From Bacteroidetes bacterium UBA7662 (GTDB taxonomy: Bacteria; Bacteroidota; Bacteroidia; UBA7662): DNA of 64,000 nucleotides. The stretch covers positions 442,694 through 506,693 of the forward strand of contig DLHS01000016.1 in NCBI GenBank assembly GCA_002483345.1. Reading direction: 5' to 3'. Positions 34,554-42,502 of the stretch are shown here, piece by piece. The notes below the pieces were generated by a model. It worked only from the letters and a program-made list of their open reading frames with translations. It did not search any database and was not told where the DNA came from. Numbering within the stretch: the first letter of the stretch is position 1; each line of letters starts with the position of its first letter. A program made the translations under genes and the position numbers.

Positions 34554-35699
34554 ATGTTCCTGACTAAACTACCCAATATAGGCGACAGTATTTTTTCTGT
34601 CATGACCCGCATGGCAGTGGAACAGGGTGCTTTGAATCTGGCACAGGGTTTTCCTGATTTTCAGCCAGATCCGGTTTTGGTTCAGATGGTATTTGAAGCC
34701 ATGAAAAGCGGGCACAATCAATATGCGCCCATGCCTGGTTTACCGGCATTGAGAGAACAGCTGGCTGTTAAAACCAGGAGTCATTACAAACAAACGGTTA
34801 ATCCTGAAACGGAAATAACCATTACTGCAGGAGCAACGCAGGCCATTTTTACTGCTATTGCCGCTTTCGTGGCGCCGGAGCAGGAGGTTATCTGTTTTGA
34901 TCCTGCTTACGATTGTTATGCACCTGCCATCAAAGTGCAGGGAGCCCGGCCTATTCATCTGCCCATGGCCTGGGATGGTAAAAATTTCAGCTATGACTGG
35001 TCTCAGTTAAGGGCAAGAATAAATACCAGGACCAGAATGGTAATATTGAATAATCCTCATAATCCAACAGGCGCTATCCTTACCAGGGCAGATTTGGATA
35101 AGCTGGTAGACTTGCTCAGAAATACAGAAATCGTGGTTTTAGCCGATGAGGTTTATGAACACATGGTTTTCGATAAACAGCAGCACCTCTCCATGCTAAG
35201 CCATGCCGAACTAAGGGAACGCAGTGTTGTAGTTTCATCTTTTGGTAAAACTTACCATAATACGGGATGGAAAATAGGATATGTCATTGCCAATGAGCAG
35301 CTTAGCAAGGAATTCAGAAAAGTACATCAGTTCAATGTGTTTTCAGTGAATACCCCTATGCAGGCAGCATATGCACAGTTTTTGGCAACAGACAAAAGTT
35401 ATGAGCAGTTACCTGCCTTTTATCAGCAGAAACGTGACTTGTTTCTGAAATTGGTGCAGAAAAGCAGGTTTGATTTTGTTCCGACCCATTCGACCTACTT
35501 TCAGCTGGCATCTTATCAGCGTATCAGCGAGGAGGATGACAGCACTTTTACAAAATGGCTGGTGAAAGAAAAAGGGTTGGCGGTTATTCCTGTTTCGCCC
35601 TTTATACAAGCCAATGATCAACCTAAACTGATTCGTTTTTGTTTTGCTAAAAGTGATGAAACATTGCAAAAGGCAGGGGAGGTAATATGCGCGATCTGA
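34554..35699 (+). CDS. PLP aminotransferase (methionine/glutamine transaminase-like)
   Basis: A 381-aa class I/II aminotransferase. Fold-type I motifs are NLAQGFPDFQPDP near the N-terminus, NNPHNPTGA, LADEVYEHMVFD and the PLP-lysine block SSFGKTYHNTGWKIGY, and it ends with a substrate-carboxylate Arg (KLIRFCFAKS). This pattern is closest to YbdL and kynurenine/glutamine transaminase K. The ATG at 34554 is used, because an earlier in-frame start lies inside nadA. The next gene, an omega-amidase-like nitrilase, overlaps its end by 13 bp; transaminase plus omega-amidase is a known pairing for methionine salvage and glutamine transamination. Confidence 0.88.
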   Translation: MFLTKLPNIGDSIFSVMTRMAVEQGALNLAQGFPDFQPDPVLVQMVFEAMKSGHNQYAPMPGLPALREQLAVKTRSHYKQTVNPETEITITAGATQAIFTAIAAFVAPEQEVICFDPAYDCYAPAIKVQGARPIHLPMAWDGKNFSYDWSQLRARINTRTRMVILNNPHNPTGAILTRADLDKLVDLLRNTEIVVLADEVYEHMVFDKQQHLSMLSHAELRERSVVVSSFGKTYHNTGWKIGYVIANEQLSKEFRKVHQFNVFSVNTPMQAAYAQFLATDKSYEQLPAFYQQKRDLFLKLVQKSRFDFVPTHSTYFQLASYQRISEEDDSTFTKWLVKEKGLAVIPVSPFIQANDQPKLIRFCFAKSDETLQKAGEVICAI

Positions 35700-36460
35700 G
35701 AATAACACTGGTACAAACAGATCTGGTTTGGGAAGATGTGTCAGCCAATCTGAAACATTTAACTGAGATACTCGATACCGCCAAACCGGAGACGGATCTG
35801 ATAGTATTACCAGAGATGTTTGGTTCAGGTTTCAGCATGCTGGCATCGAAAACCGCCCAGACCATGGATGGTGAGGCAGTTAACTGGATGCAGAAAACAG
35901 CACTTAAATTCAATTGCTCTATTGTTGGAAGCCTCAATATCAGGGAAGATGAAAAATACTACAACCGGCTTTTACTGGTTTCTGAAGAAGGTATCCAGGC
36001 ACAATATGACAAGCGGCATTTGTTTACCATGGCAGGTGAACAGGAAGTTTATAGTAAAGGAAAAAAGACACTGGTTTGCCCTGTAGCCGGTTGGAAAATT
36101 CATTTTCAGGTTTGTTATGATTTGCGCTTTCCGGTTTGGGCACGCAATACCGATGGGTATGATTTGTTGATTAATATAGCAAACTGGCCCAGCAGAAGGG
36201 TTTATGCCTGGAACCAGCTGCTGATTGCCCGGGCGATAGAGAACCAGTCGTATGTGGCCGGCGTTAACCGGGTGGGAAAAGACGGATTGGAAATACCTTA
36301 TCCGGGAAATTCCTGCGTCATTGATCCCATGGGTGAGTTGGTTTGGCGAGGGGATGAGCAGGAGGTTGTCAGTACACAGACCTTGTCCCGGGCGCTGCTG
36401 GACGAAACAAGGGAGCGGTTGCCTTTTTTGCGCGATCGTGATAATTTTGAATGGAGATGA
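35687..36460 (+). CDS. Nitrilase-superfamily omega-amidase-like hydrolase
   Basis: A 257-aa carbon-nitrogen hydrolase. The Glu-Lys-Cys triad is E43 (LPEMFGSGF), K109 (YDKRHLF) and C143 (VCYDLRFP). The sequence is close to YafV/Nit2-type omega-amidases, which hydrolyse 2-oxoglutaramate or 2-oxosuccinamate, the products of glutamine or asparagine transamination. The upstream transaminase overlaps it by 13 bp, supporting that role. It overlaps the next gene by 10 bp. Confidence 0.9.
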   Translation: MRDLRITLVQTDLVWEDVSANLKHLTEILDTAKPETDLIVLPEMFGSGFSMLASKTAQTMDGEAVNWMQKTALKFNCSIVGSLNIREDEKYYNRLLLVSEEGIQAQYDKRHLFTMAGEQEVYSKGKKTLVCPVAGWKIHFQVCYDLRFPVWARNTDGYDLLINIANWPSRRVYAWNQLLIARAIENQSYVAGVNRVGKDGLEIPYPGNSCVIDPMGELVWRGDEQEVVSTQTLSRALLDETRERLPFLRDRDNFEWR

Positions 36461-36810
36461 AAAAAGAATTACATGCTCGCTGGGAGCAGTTGACAGATAA
36501 ACTGGCGGAAGATTTTGGAAAAAAGCCCGATTTACAAACAGTCCTCTATCTGATTGGGGTAGATGTGCTGGGGCAGGGCTTCAGAAAATTCACCAAGGAA
36601 GAAAAACAGGACCTCATGCATATTGCGGTCTGTCGTTTGCTGATGTTCTCCGGTTATTATGAATTCGTCGGAAACGATGAAGAAGGATGGCCGCATTTTA
36701 AACCACTCAAAAAAGTGCCGGGTGTAAATATGCTGGAGCAGGAAGACCTGCTTATAGCCCATGCCTTGTACTATTTTGAAGAAATAACCTTTATTCAACC
36801 AGAAGCCTGA
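36451..36810 (+). CDS. Conserved hypothetical protein of Bacteroidota type
   Basis: A 119-aa soluble, acidic protein with no signal peptide. Likely helices include LQTVLYLIGVDVLGQGF and KEEKQDLMHIAVCRLLMFSGYYE, followed by the distinctive GNDEEGWPHFKPLKKVPG and QEDLLIAHALYYFEEI. I recall similar uncharacterised proteins in many Bacteroidota genomes but no known function. It overlaps the omega-amidase gene by 10 bp and is followed 11 bp later by the cyclophilin gene, so it belongs to the same transcript. Confidence 0.8.
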   Translation: MEMKKELHARWEQLTDKLAEDFGKKPDLQTVLYLIGVDVLGQGFRKFTKEEKQDLMHIAVCRLLMFSGYYEFVGNDEEGWPHFKPLKKVPGVNMLEQEDLLIAHALYYFEEITFIQPEA

Positions 36811-36821
36811 AACAAAGACGT

Positions 36822-37496
36822 ATGAAAAAGTGGATTCCCCTGGCAGCACTGTTGTTGTTGACTTTTCAGCTGAGTGCCCAGAAAACAAAAAAAAATCAGA
36901 CAAAAACAACCATGATTGAGATGCAAACTACAGCAGGCCGTATGGTACTGCAACTGTATGATCAGACCCCGCAGCACCGCGACAACTTCATCAAACTGAC
37001 AGAGGAAGGCTATTACGACAGCCTGCTGTTTCACCGGGTTATCAAGGCCTTTATGATTCAGGGAGGAGATCCTGATTCCAAAAATGCCCCCAAAGGCAAA
37101 CAATTGGGGCAAGGTGGACCGGGTTATACTGTTCCCGCAGAATTTATTGACACATTGCTGCATGTAAAAGGAGCCCTGGCTGCTGCACGCACCGGTGATA
37201 TGGTGAATCCGGAAAAAGCATCCAGCGGAAGCCAGTTTTACATCGTGCAAGGCAGGCCTTTCAGTGATGCCGAACTCAACAGCATGGAAATGCGCTCAGG
37301 CAAAAAATACAGTCCGGAAGCCAGAGAATTGTATAAAACAATTGGCGGAACACCACACCTGGATGGTGCTTATACCGTTTATGGCCGTGTGGTGGAAGGA
37401 TTAGATGTTTTGGATGCGATTGGTAACTGCGCCACAGCCCCCGGCGACCGACCGTTGGAAGACATTCGTATTATCTCTGTGAAAGTGATAAAATGA
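36822..37496 (+). CDS. Exported cyclophilin-type peptidyl-prolyl isomerase
   Basis: A 224-aa foldase with signal peptide (1-19, LSAQ). The cyclophilin domain (about 30-220) has FHRVIKAFMIQGGD, the active-site Arg/Phe region and SSGSQFYIVQG (Q-F motif). A roughly 40-residue insert (SDAELNSMEMRSGKKYSPEARELYKTIGGTPHLDG) is typical of Bacteroidota periplasmic forms. It should catalyse Xaa-Pro isomerisation in envelope proteins. Its stop overlaps the xth start by 4 nt. Confidence 0.92.
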   Translation: MKKWIPLAALLLLTFQLSAQKTKKNQTKTTMIEMQTTAGRMVLQLYDQTPQHRDNFIKLTEEGYYDSLLFHRVIKAFMIQGGDPDSKNAPKGKQLGQGGPGYTVPAEFIDTLLHVKGALAAARTGDMVNPEKASSGSQFYIVQGRPFSDAELNSMEMRSGKKYSPEARELYKTIGGTPHLDGAYTVYGRVVEGLDVLDAIGNCATAPGDRPLEDIRIISVKVIK

Positions 37497-38263
37497 AAAA
37501 AATAATCTCTTACAATGTAAACGGCATCCGCGCTGCCCAAAACAAGGGATTAACAGATTGGATAAAGGCAGAAAATCCGGATATCCTCTGTTTTCAGGAA
37601 CTCAAGGCAGAAGCCAGCCAGATTGATGTGGAAAGCTACAGAAGTCTCGGCTATCATTGTTACTGGCATTCTGCACAGAAAAAGGGATACAGCGGTGTCG
37701 GCCTGCTGAGCAAGGAAGAACCGAAACACGTGGAAGTAGGCTGCGGGGTCGACTGGATAGATAACGAAGGAAGGGTGCTGCGGGCCGATTACAGCGACTT
37801 TAGTGTCATCAGCGTCTACCTGCCCTCAGGGTCGAGTGGAGAAGAGCGCCAGGCGGTTAAAATGAAGGTGCTGGGTTTTTTCATTGATTATATTCAGGAA
37901 CTGAGCCAAAAAATACCCAAACTGATTATTTGCGGCGATTACAATATTTGTCACCAGGCCATTGATATTCACGATCCGGTACGCAATGCGACCATGTCGG
38001 GATTTTTACCGGAAGAACGGGAATGGTTCACCCAATACCTCGACAGGGGATTGGTAGATAGTTTTCGTGTTTTGCATCCCGGCGAAAAACACCAGTATTC
38101 CTGGTGGTCGTACCGTATGAACGCAAGGGCCAATAACAAGGGTTGGCGGATTGATTACAACATTATCACCCAGCCGTTACAGGCAGTCTTAAAAGCTGCT
38201 TCCATTTTACCCCAGGCACATCATTCCGATCATTGCCCCGTTGTAGTAGAATTGGATATCTGA
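37493..38263 (+). CDS. xth: Exodeoxyribonuclease III
   Basis: A 256-aa AP endonuclease/3' exonuclease of the ExoIII family for base-excision repair. Motifs are ISYNVNGIRAA at the N-terminus (metal-binding Asn), CFQELKAE (catalytic Glu), CGDYNICHQAIDI (Asp/Asn pair) and the terminal SDHCPVVVEL (Asp-His). It is close in length to bacterial ExoIII (about 255-268 aa). It starts within the ATGA overlap with the cyclophilin gene; the DUF4175 gene starts 1 nt after it. Confidence 0.96.
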   Translation: MKKIISYNVNGIRAAQNKGLTDWIKAENPDILCFQELKAEASQIDVESYRSLGYHCYWHSAQKKGYSGVGLLSKEEPKHVEVGCGVDWIDNEGRVLRADYSDFSVISVYLPSGSSGEERQAVKMKVLGFFIDYIQELSQKIPKLIICGDYNICHQAIDIHDPVRNATMSGFLPEEREWFTQYLDRGLVDSFRVLHPGEKHQYSWWSYRMNARANNKGWRIDYNIITQPLQAVLKAASILPQAHHSDHCPVVVELDI

Positions 38264-38264
38264 C

Positions 38265-41200
38265 ATGAACGCCTACCAGCAACTGATAACGAAACTCGAC
38301 GGCTTTATCCGTAAATACTATCTCAACCGGATGGTAAAGGGGAGCATATTGTTCGTGAGCTGGTTGCTGTTGAGTTATCTGCTGGTATCTACTACCGAGT
38401 TTTATGGTCAGTTTTCAACTACAGGCCGAACGATTTTATTTGTTGTATTTCTGGGAATAAACGGGGTGTTGCTCGTGCGTTACCTGCTTATACCACTGTC
38501 GAAATTATACAGCCTGGGCAAACGGATCAGTCATGAGGAGGCAGCCTTGATTGTAGGCAGATTTTTTCCGAATGTTTCTGATAAACTACTGAATACCATA
38601 CAGTTACATAAGGAAGCGTCTGAAAAAACAGACAACAGCCTTTTGTTGGCGAGTATAGAACAGCGAACGGCCCAATTGAGCCCGGTACCTTTTGCACAGG
38701 TCATAGATTTGAGGGAAAACAAACGTTATTTCAGGTATCTCGTACCGGTGGTCGTCGTGTTTGGTATCGTTTTACTGGCCGCACCCAGTATTATTACGGA
38801 TGCGGGTCAACGGGTAATTCGTTACAGTGAGGCTTTTGTGCCGGTGGCGCCATTCAATTTTGAGCTGGAAAATGACAGCCTGGAGGTAGTACAGTTTTCG
38901 GATTTTACACTTGCCTTAAAAACCTCGGGGAAGGAGCTGCCGGCCGATGTATATGTTGAAACGGAAAAGGGCAGGTTCAAACTGGAGAAGCTGGCGACGA
39001 ACCAATTTCAGTTTACTTTCCGAGAATTGCAGCAGGATTTACCTTTCCGGTTTTCGGCGAATAAATTTTACTCGGTACCGTATGTGCTGAAGGTTTTACC
39101 CAAGCCGGTTATCAGTCGTTTTGAAGTGGTATTGGACTATCCCGCCTATCTGGGAAAACCAGACGAAAGGCTCAACAACACAGGTGATTTGCTGGTGCCG
39201 GAGGGAACCAATATTCGCTGGGAATTTCAGGTCAGGTCGGTGGATGGGGTCAGCATTACCTATGTTGCGGATTCGACCATACAGGAAGGCAAAGCTGCGG
39301 GAGAGAAGTTTGTGGTGCAGAAGCAAGCGCGACAAAGCAGCGCTTACAGCATTGCCGCCTTCAATAGCCGTAATCCAAAAGCAGAAAGAATGGATTACAA
39401 TCTGAGCGTTGTGCCCGATCAGTTTCCGGAAATTACGGCTGAGGAGGCCCGCGATTCCAACAACACCAGGTTATTATATTTCTCCGGGGAGATAGGAGAT
39501 GACTATGGTTTCCGCGATCTGAAATTCAAGGCGGAGGTTTCAGATGAATCCGGGAAAAACCCCAGACAGTTCGAACAGGAGCTGAAGCTTGGAAATGGCC
39601 TGCGTCAGGCTTTTTATCATTACTTTGATTTAACAACACTGAAACTGCAGGCAGGTGAGCAGTTGAGTTACTACTTTGAAGTAGGCGACAACGACGGCAT
39701 ACACGGATCGAAAAAAAGCAGATCGGCTGTTTTCAGTTACCGCCAGCTTACCGAAAAGGAAACGCGGGAAGAAATCAGCAAACAGTCAGATGCCGTAGTC
39801 AATAAACTTAAATCCTCCCTCAAAGAAGTACAGCAATTGCAGCAGGATGCTGATAAACTCAAACGTAAGTTACAGGAAGAGAAGGAGCTGAACTGGGAGG
39901 ATAAAAAAATACTGGAGCAGATTCAAAAAAGGGAAGCAAAAATAAAGCAACAACTCGAGGAGGTTCGCAACGACCTGCAGGAACAGACAGAACTTAAAAA
40001 GGAACTTGAACCGGAGGCTGCCGATATACTCAAGAAGCAGGAAGAACTCAAAGAAATGGTAGAGAAGCTGCTCAATGAGGACCTTAAAAAGCTGATGGAA
40101 GAACTGCAGAAGATGATGCAGCAGGAGAAACAACCCCAAATGCAGGAGAAGCTCGACCAGTTGAAAATGGATAACAAGGATCTTTCCAAGGAACTTGACA
40201 GGATGCTGGAGTTTTTCAAGGCCATGGAAGTAGAGCAAAAGGCCGAACAAGCCATCAACGAGCTGGAGAAACTCGCGAAAGAACAGGAAAAACTTGCCCT
40301 CGAAAACGAAAAGAAGACAACAAATCCGGAGGCAGCAGCTGAAAAACAGCAACAACTGAACGAGGAGTTTAAGGAGCTGCAGGAGGATATGAAGGAGTTG
40401 GAGGAGAAAAACAAAGCGCTTGAACAACCCATGGATCTGGGAGATATGCAGGAAGAGAGCAAGGATATAGCGCAGGACATGAAAGAATCTTCCGGAGACC
40501 TTCAGCAGAAAAAGCAGCAGCAAGCAGCCAAAAAACAAAAAGAGGCTTCCAAAAAAATGGAAGAAATGGCCAAAAAGATGCGCATGCAAATGCAGGCAGC
40601 AGAACAGGAGCAGCTGGAGCTTGACATACGCGCCCTGCGGCAATTGCTCGAAAACCTGGTGAAATTCTCCTTTGGCCAGGAGGCGCTGATCGACCGGCTG
40701 AAAGACAATACCAATTATAGTCCGGCTTATGTGGAGATAGCCAAAGAACAGTTTAAACTGCGCGAAGATGCCGCGTTGATCGAAGACAGCCTCATGGCCC
40801 TCAGCAAACGGGTTATGCAGATACAGAGTTTTGTAAACAAGGAAGTAGGCGATCTGAACGACCACCTCCAGAAAACGGTCGACCATCTTTCAAACAGACA
40901 AACCCCTCAGGCCCGTTCCAGACAGCAATACGCGATGACGTCAGCCAATAATCTGGCGGTAATGCTTTCGGAGATTCTCAAACAAATGCAGCAGCAGATG
41001 GCGGAGATGGAGTCGAAAAAAAGCGGCAGCGAATCGCAATGTATGAAACCCGGTAAAAGCGGTAAGTCAAGCATGTCAAAAATCTCCCAGCTGCAAAAGG
41101 AGCTCAACCAACAGATGCAGCAGATGAAAGAGGGGCAGAAACCCGGGCAAAAGGGACAAACCGGTCAGAAAGGACAGCGTGGGAACCAGAGCAAGGAGTT

Positions 41201-41612
41201 TTCAGAAGCAGCGGCCCGTCAGGAGGCCATCCGCCGGGAACTGCAGCGCCTCAACGAGGAGTATAACAAAGATGGCCAGAAACCGCTCGGCGACCTGGAA
41301 AAGCTGGCCAAAGAGATGGAAAAAACAGAGAAGGAGCTGGTGAATAAAATGCTCAGTCAGGAAACCCTGCGCAGGCAACAAGATATCATGACCCGTTTGC
41401 TCGAATCGGAAAAGGCTGAAAGAGAACGGGAACAGGAAGAAAGAAGGGAAAGTAAATCGGCCAGTGAACTTCCCAAAGGAACCCCGCCTGGCTTTGAGGC
41501 GTACCGCAAACAGAAAAACAAAGCGGTTGATTTATACCGTACGGTTACCCCAGAACTGAATAGTTTCTATAAGCAGAAGGTCGACGAGTACTTCCTTCAA
41601 ATCAACCGCTGA
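38265..41612 (+). CDS. DUF4175-family giant coiled-coil membrane protein
   Basis: A 1115-aa protein. Two or three membrane helices lie near the N-terminus (about 25-72 and 155-175), followed by a beta-rich region (about 190-500) likely outside the cytoplasm. Residues about 510-830 are a very long, E/K/Q-rich coiled coil with repeats such as EEL and KKMEEM. Near 930-1010 is a low-complexity G/K/Q stretch with PGQKGQTGQKGQRG. This layout is the DUF4175 family of Bacteroidota; the function is unknown, but size and shape suggest a scaffold in the envelope. It sits 1 nt after xth and overlaps the small ATPase gene by 1 nt. Confidence 0.85.
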   Translation: MNAYQQLITKLDGFIRKYYLNRMVKGSILFVSWLLLSYLLVSTTEFYGQFSTTGRTILFVVFLGINGVLLVRYLLIPLSKLYSLGKRISHEEAALIVGRFFPNVSDKLLNTIQLHKEASEKTDNSLLLASIEQRTAQLSPVPFAQVIDLRENKRYFRYLVPVVVVFGIVLLAAPSIITDAGQRVIRYSEAFVPVAPFNFELENDSLEVVQFSDFTLALKTSGKELPADVYVETEKGRFKLEKLATNQFQFTFRELQQDLPFRFSANKFYSVPYVLKVLPKPVISRFEVVLDYPAYLGKPDERLNNTGDLLVPEGTNIRWEFQVRSVDGVSITYVADSTIQEGKAAGEKFVVQKQARQSSAYSIAAFNSRNPKAERMDYNLSVVPDQFPEITAEEARDSNNTRLLYFSGEIGDDYGFRDLKFKAEVSDESGKNPRQFEQELKLGNGLRQAFYHYFDLTTLKLQAGEQLSYYFEVGDNDGIHGSKKSRSAVFSYRQLTEKETREEISKQSDAVVNKLKSSLKEVQQLQQDADKLKRKLQEEKELNWEDKKILEQIQKREAKIKQQLEEVRNDLQEQTELKKELEPEAADILKKQEELKEMVEKLLNEDLKKLMEELQKMMQQEKQPQMQEKLDQLKMDNKDLSKELDRMLEFFKAMEVEQKAEQAINELEKLAKEQEKLALENEKKTTNPEAAAEKQQQLNEEFKELQEDMKELEEKNKALEQPMDLGDMQEESKDIAQDMKESSGDLQQKKQQQAAKKQKEASKKMEEMAKKMRMQMQAAEQEQLELDIRALRQLLENLVKFSFGQEALIDRLKDNTNYSPAYVEIAKEQFKLREDAALIEDSLMALSKRVMQIQSFVNKEVGDLNDHLQKTVDHLSNRQTPQARSRQQYAMTSANNLAVMLSEILKQMQQQMAEMESKKSGSESQCMKPGKSGKSSMSKISQLQKELNQQMQQMKEGQKPGQKGQTGQKGQRGNQSKEFSEAAARQEAIRRELQRLNEEYNKDGQKPLGDLEKLAKEMEKTEKELVNKMLSQETLRRQQDIMTRLLESEKAEREREQEERRESKSASELPKGTPPGFEAYRKQKNKAVDLYRTVTPELNSFYKQKVDEYFLQINR

Positions 41613-42025
41613 TGCAAGGCAGGGTCGTTATACAATCAGAAAGCGGCAACCTCCAGGTTATTGATGCACTGGTTAAGGAACTGCAAAGTTGCGTCCAAAT
41701 CTCCGAGGAAGATGTTTTCAAAACCCGGTTGGTGCTTTCGGAGGCCATACAGAATGCCATTACCCATGGCAACCACAATGATCCGGAAAAGACCGTCATC
41801 ATCGATTATAGTTATGATTTAACCAAGGAGGAGCTTTCTTTCTGTATCAGCGATCAGGGCCCGGGTTTCGACCTGAGCAGCGTCCTCGACCCAACCTTAC
41901 CTGATAATGTTGGGAGAGAAGGGGGAAGAGGTGTTTATTTTCTGAAAAGATTCACAGATGGGCTTTCTTACTGCAATGAGGCAAAAGCAATCAGGTTTTC
42001 CCTCAAAATACCCAGTCAGGCATGA
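41612..42025 (+). CDS. Small GHKL ATP-binding protein (anti-sigma-factor/RsbW-like)
   Basis: A 137-aa stand-alone HATPase_c domain of the RsbW/SpoIIAB type. The N box is LVLSEAIQNAITHGN (about 42-56), G1 is SDQGPGFD and the G2-like loop GREGGRGVYFLKR. Such domains act as serine kinases on anti-anti-sigma factors. No sigma factor or antagonist lies beside it; in Bacteroidota this gene commonly travels between DUF4175 and ybeY, as here, so its partner is unknown. It has a 1-nt overlap with the upstream gene and 4 nt with ybeY. Confidence 0.85.
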   Translation: MQGRVVIQSESGNLQVIDALVKELQSCVQISEEDVFKTRLVLSEAIQNAITHGNHNDPEKTVIIDYSYDLTKEELSFCISDQGPGFDLSSVLDPTLPDNVGREGGRGVYFLKRFTDGLSYCNEAKAIRFSLKIPSQA

Positions 42026-42459
42026 TGGCATTTTATGCACACGAAATAGTGTTCAAACTTTTAGACCAGCGCCACCTGAAAGCCTGGATTACATCGGTTT
42101 GTACACAACGACAGGCCAGCATCGGGGAGATCAGTTATGTTTTTTGCTCCGATGAGTATTTACTGGAGATCAACAAACAACACCTCCAACACGACTATTA
42201 TACGGACATCATCACCTTTGATTTGAGCGAAGACAAAGGAATGCTCTTCGCGGAACTTTATCTTTCCATAGACAGGATTCGCGAGAATGCCACCGAAAAT
42301 CATGTTAGTTTTGCAGACGAATTACACCGGGTGATGATTCATGGCGTACTCCACCTGCTTGGGCAAGGCGATAAAACCGAAACCGAAGCGAAGCAGATGC
42401 GCCAACTTGAAGAGGCCGCCTTGTCGGCGCGTATGTTCCACGTGAAACAATATCGTTGA
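42022..42459 (+). CDS. ybeY: Endoribonuclease YbeY
   Basis: A 145-aa zinc-dependent RNase for 16S rRNA 3'-end maturation and ribosome quality control. The core motif is HGVLHLLGQGDKTE: H107 and H111 are kept, but the third metal ligand, a His in E. coli (GYDH), is Asp117 here, as in other Bacteroidota. YTDIITFDLSE matches the family's substrate loop. The last six residues before the stop (MFHVKQ) are encoded by a parS-like sequence. It is in the same transcript as the genes before it. Confidence 0.94.
   Translation: MMAFYAHEIVFKLLDQRHLKAWITSVCTQRQASIGEISYVFCSDEYLLEINKQHLQHDYYTDIITFDLSEDKGMLFAELYLSIDRIRENATENHVSFADELHRVMIHGVLHLLGQGDKTETEAKQMRQLEEAALSARMFHVKQYR
42434..42449. other. parS-like ParB binding site 1
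   Basis: TGTTCCACGTGAAACA matches the bacterial parS consensus TGTTnCACGTGAAACA at every defined base. It lies inside the 3' end of ybeY, where it encodes MFHVKQ. Chromosomal parS sites normally cluster near oriC; the candidate origin lies 9 kb to the left. Confidence 0.88.
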
Positions 42460-42478
42460 ACCGCGCGTGTCCCCGGCG

Positions 42479-42494
42479 TGTTCCACGTGAAACA
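42479..42494. other. parS-like ParB binding site 2
   Basis: A second identical 16-mer, 45 bp after the first, in the ybeY-mnmG gap and 9 nt before the mnmG start. The two sites have the same sequence and orientation, so chance is very unlikely. ParB spreading from here could cover the mnmG leader. Confidence 0.88.
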
Positions 42495-42502
42495 TTTAGA
42501 TT

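Noticed and set aside
39870..40886. A 338-codon antisense open frame opposite the DUF4175 gene
   Set aside because: It is the leucine/phenylalanine-rich shadow of the E/K/Q-rich coiled coil on the plus strand and has no start context or homology.
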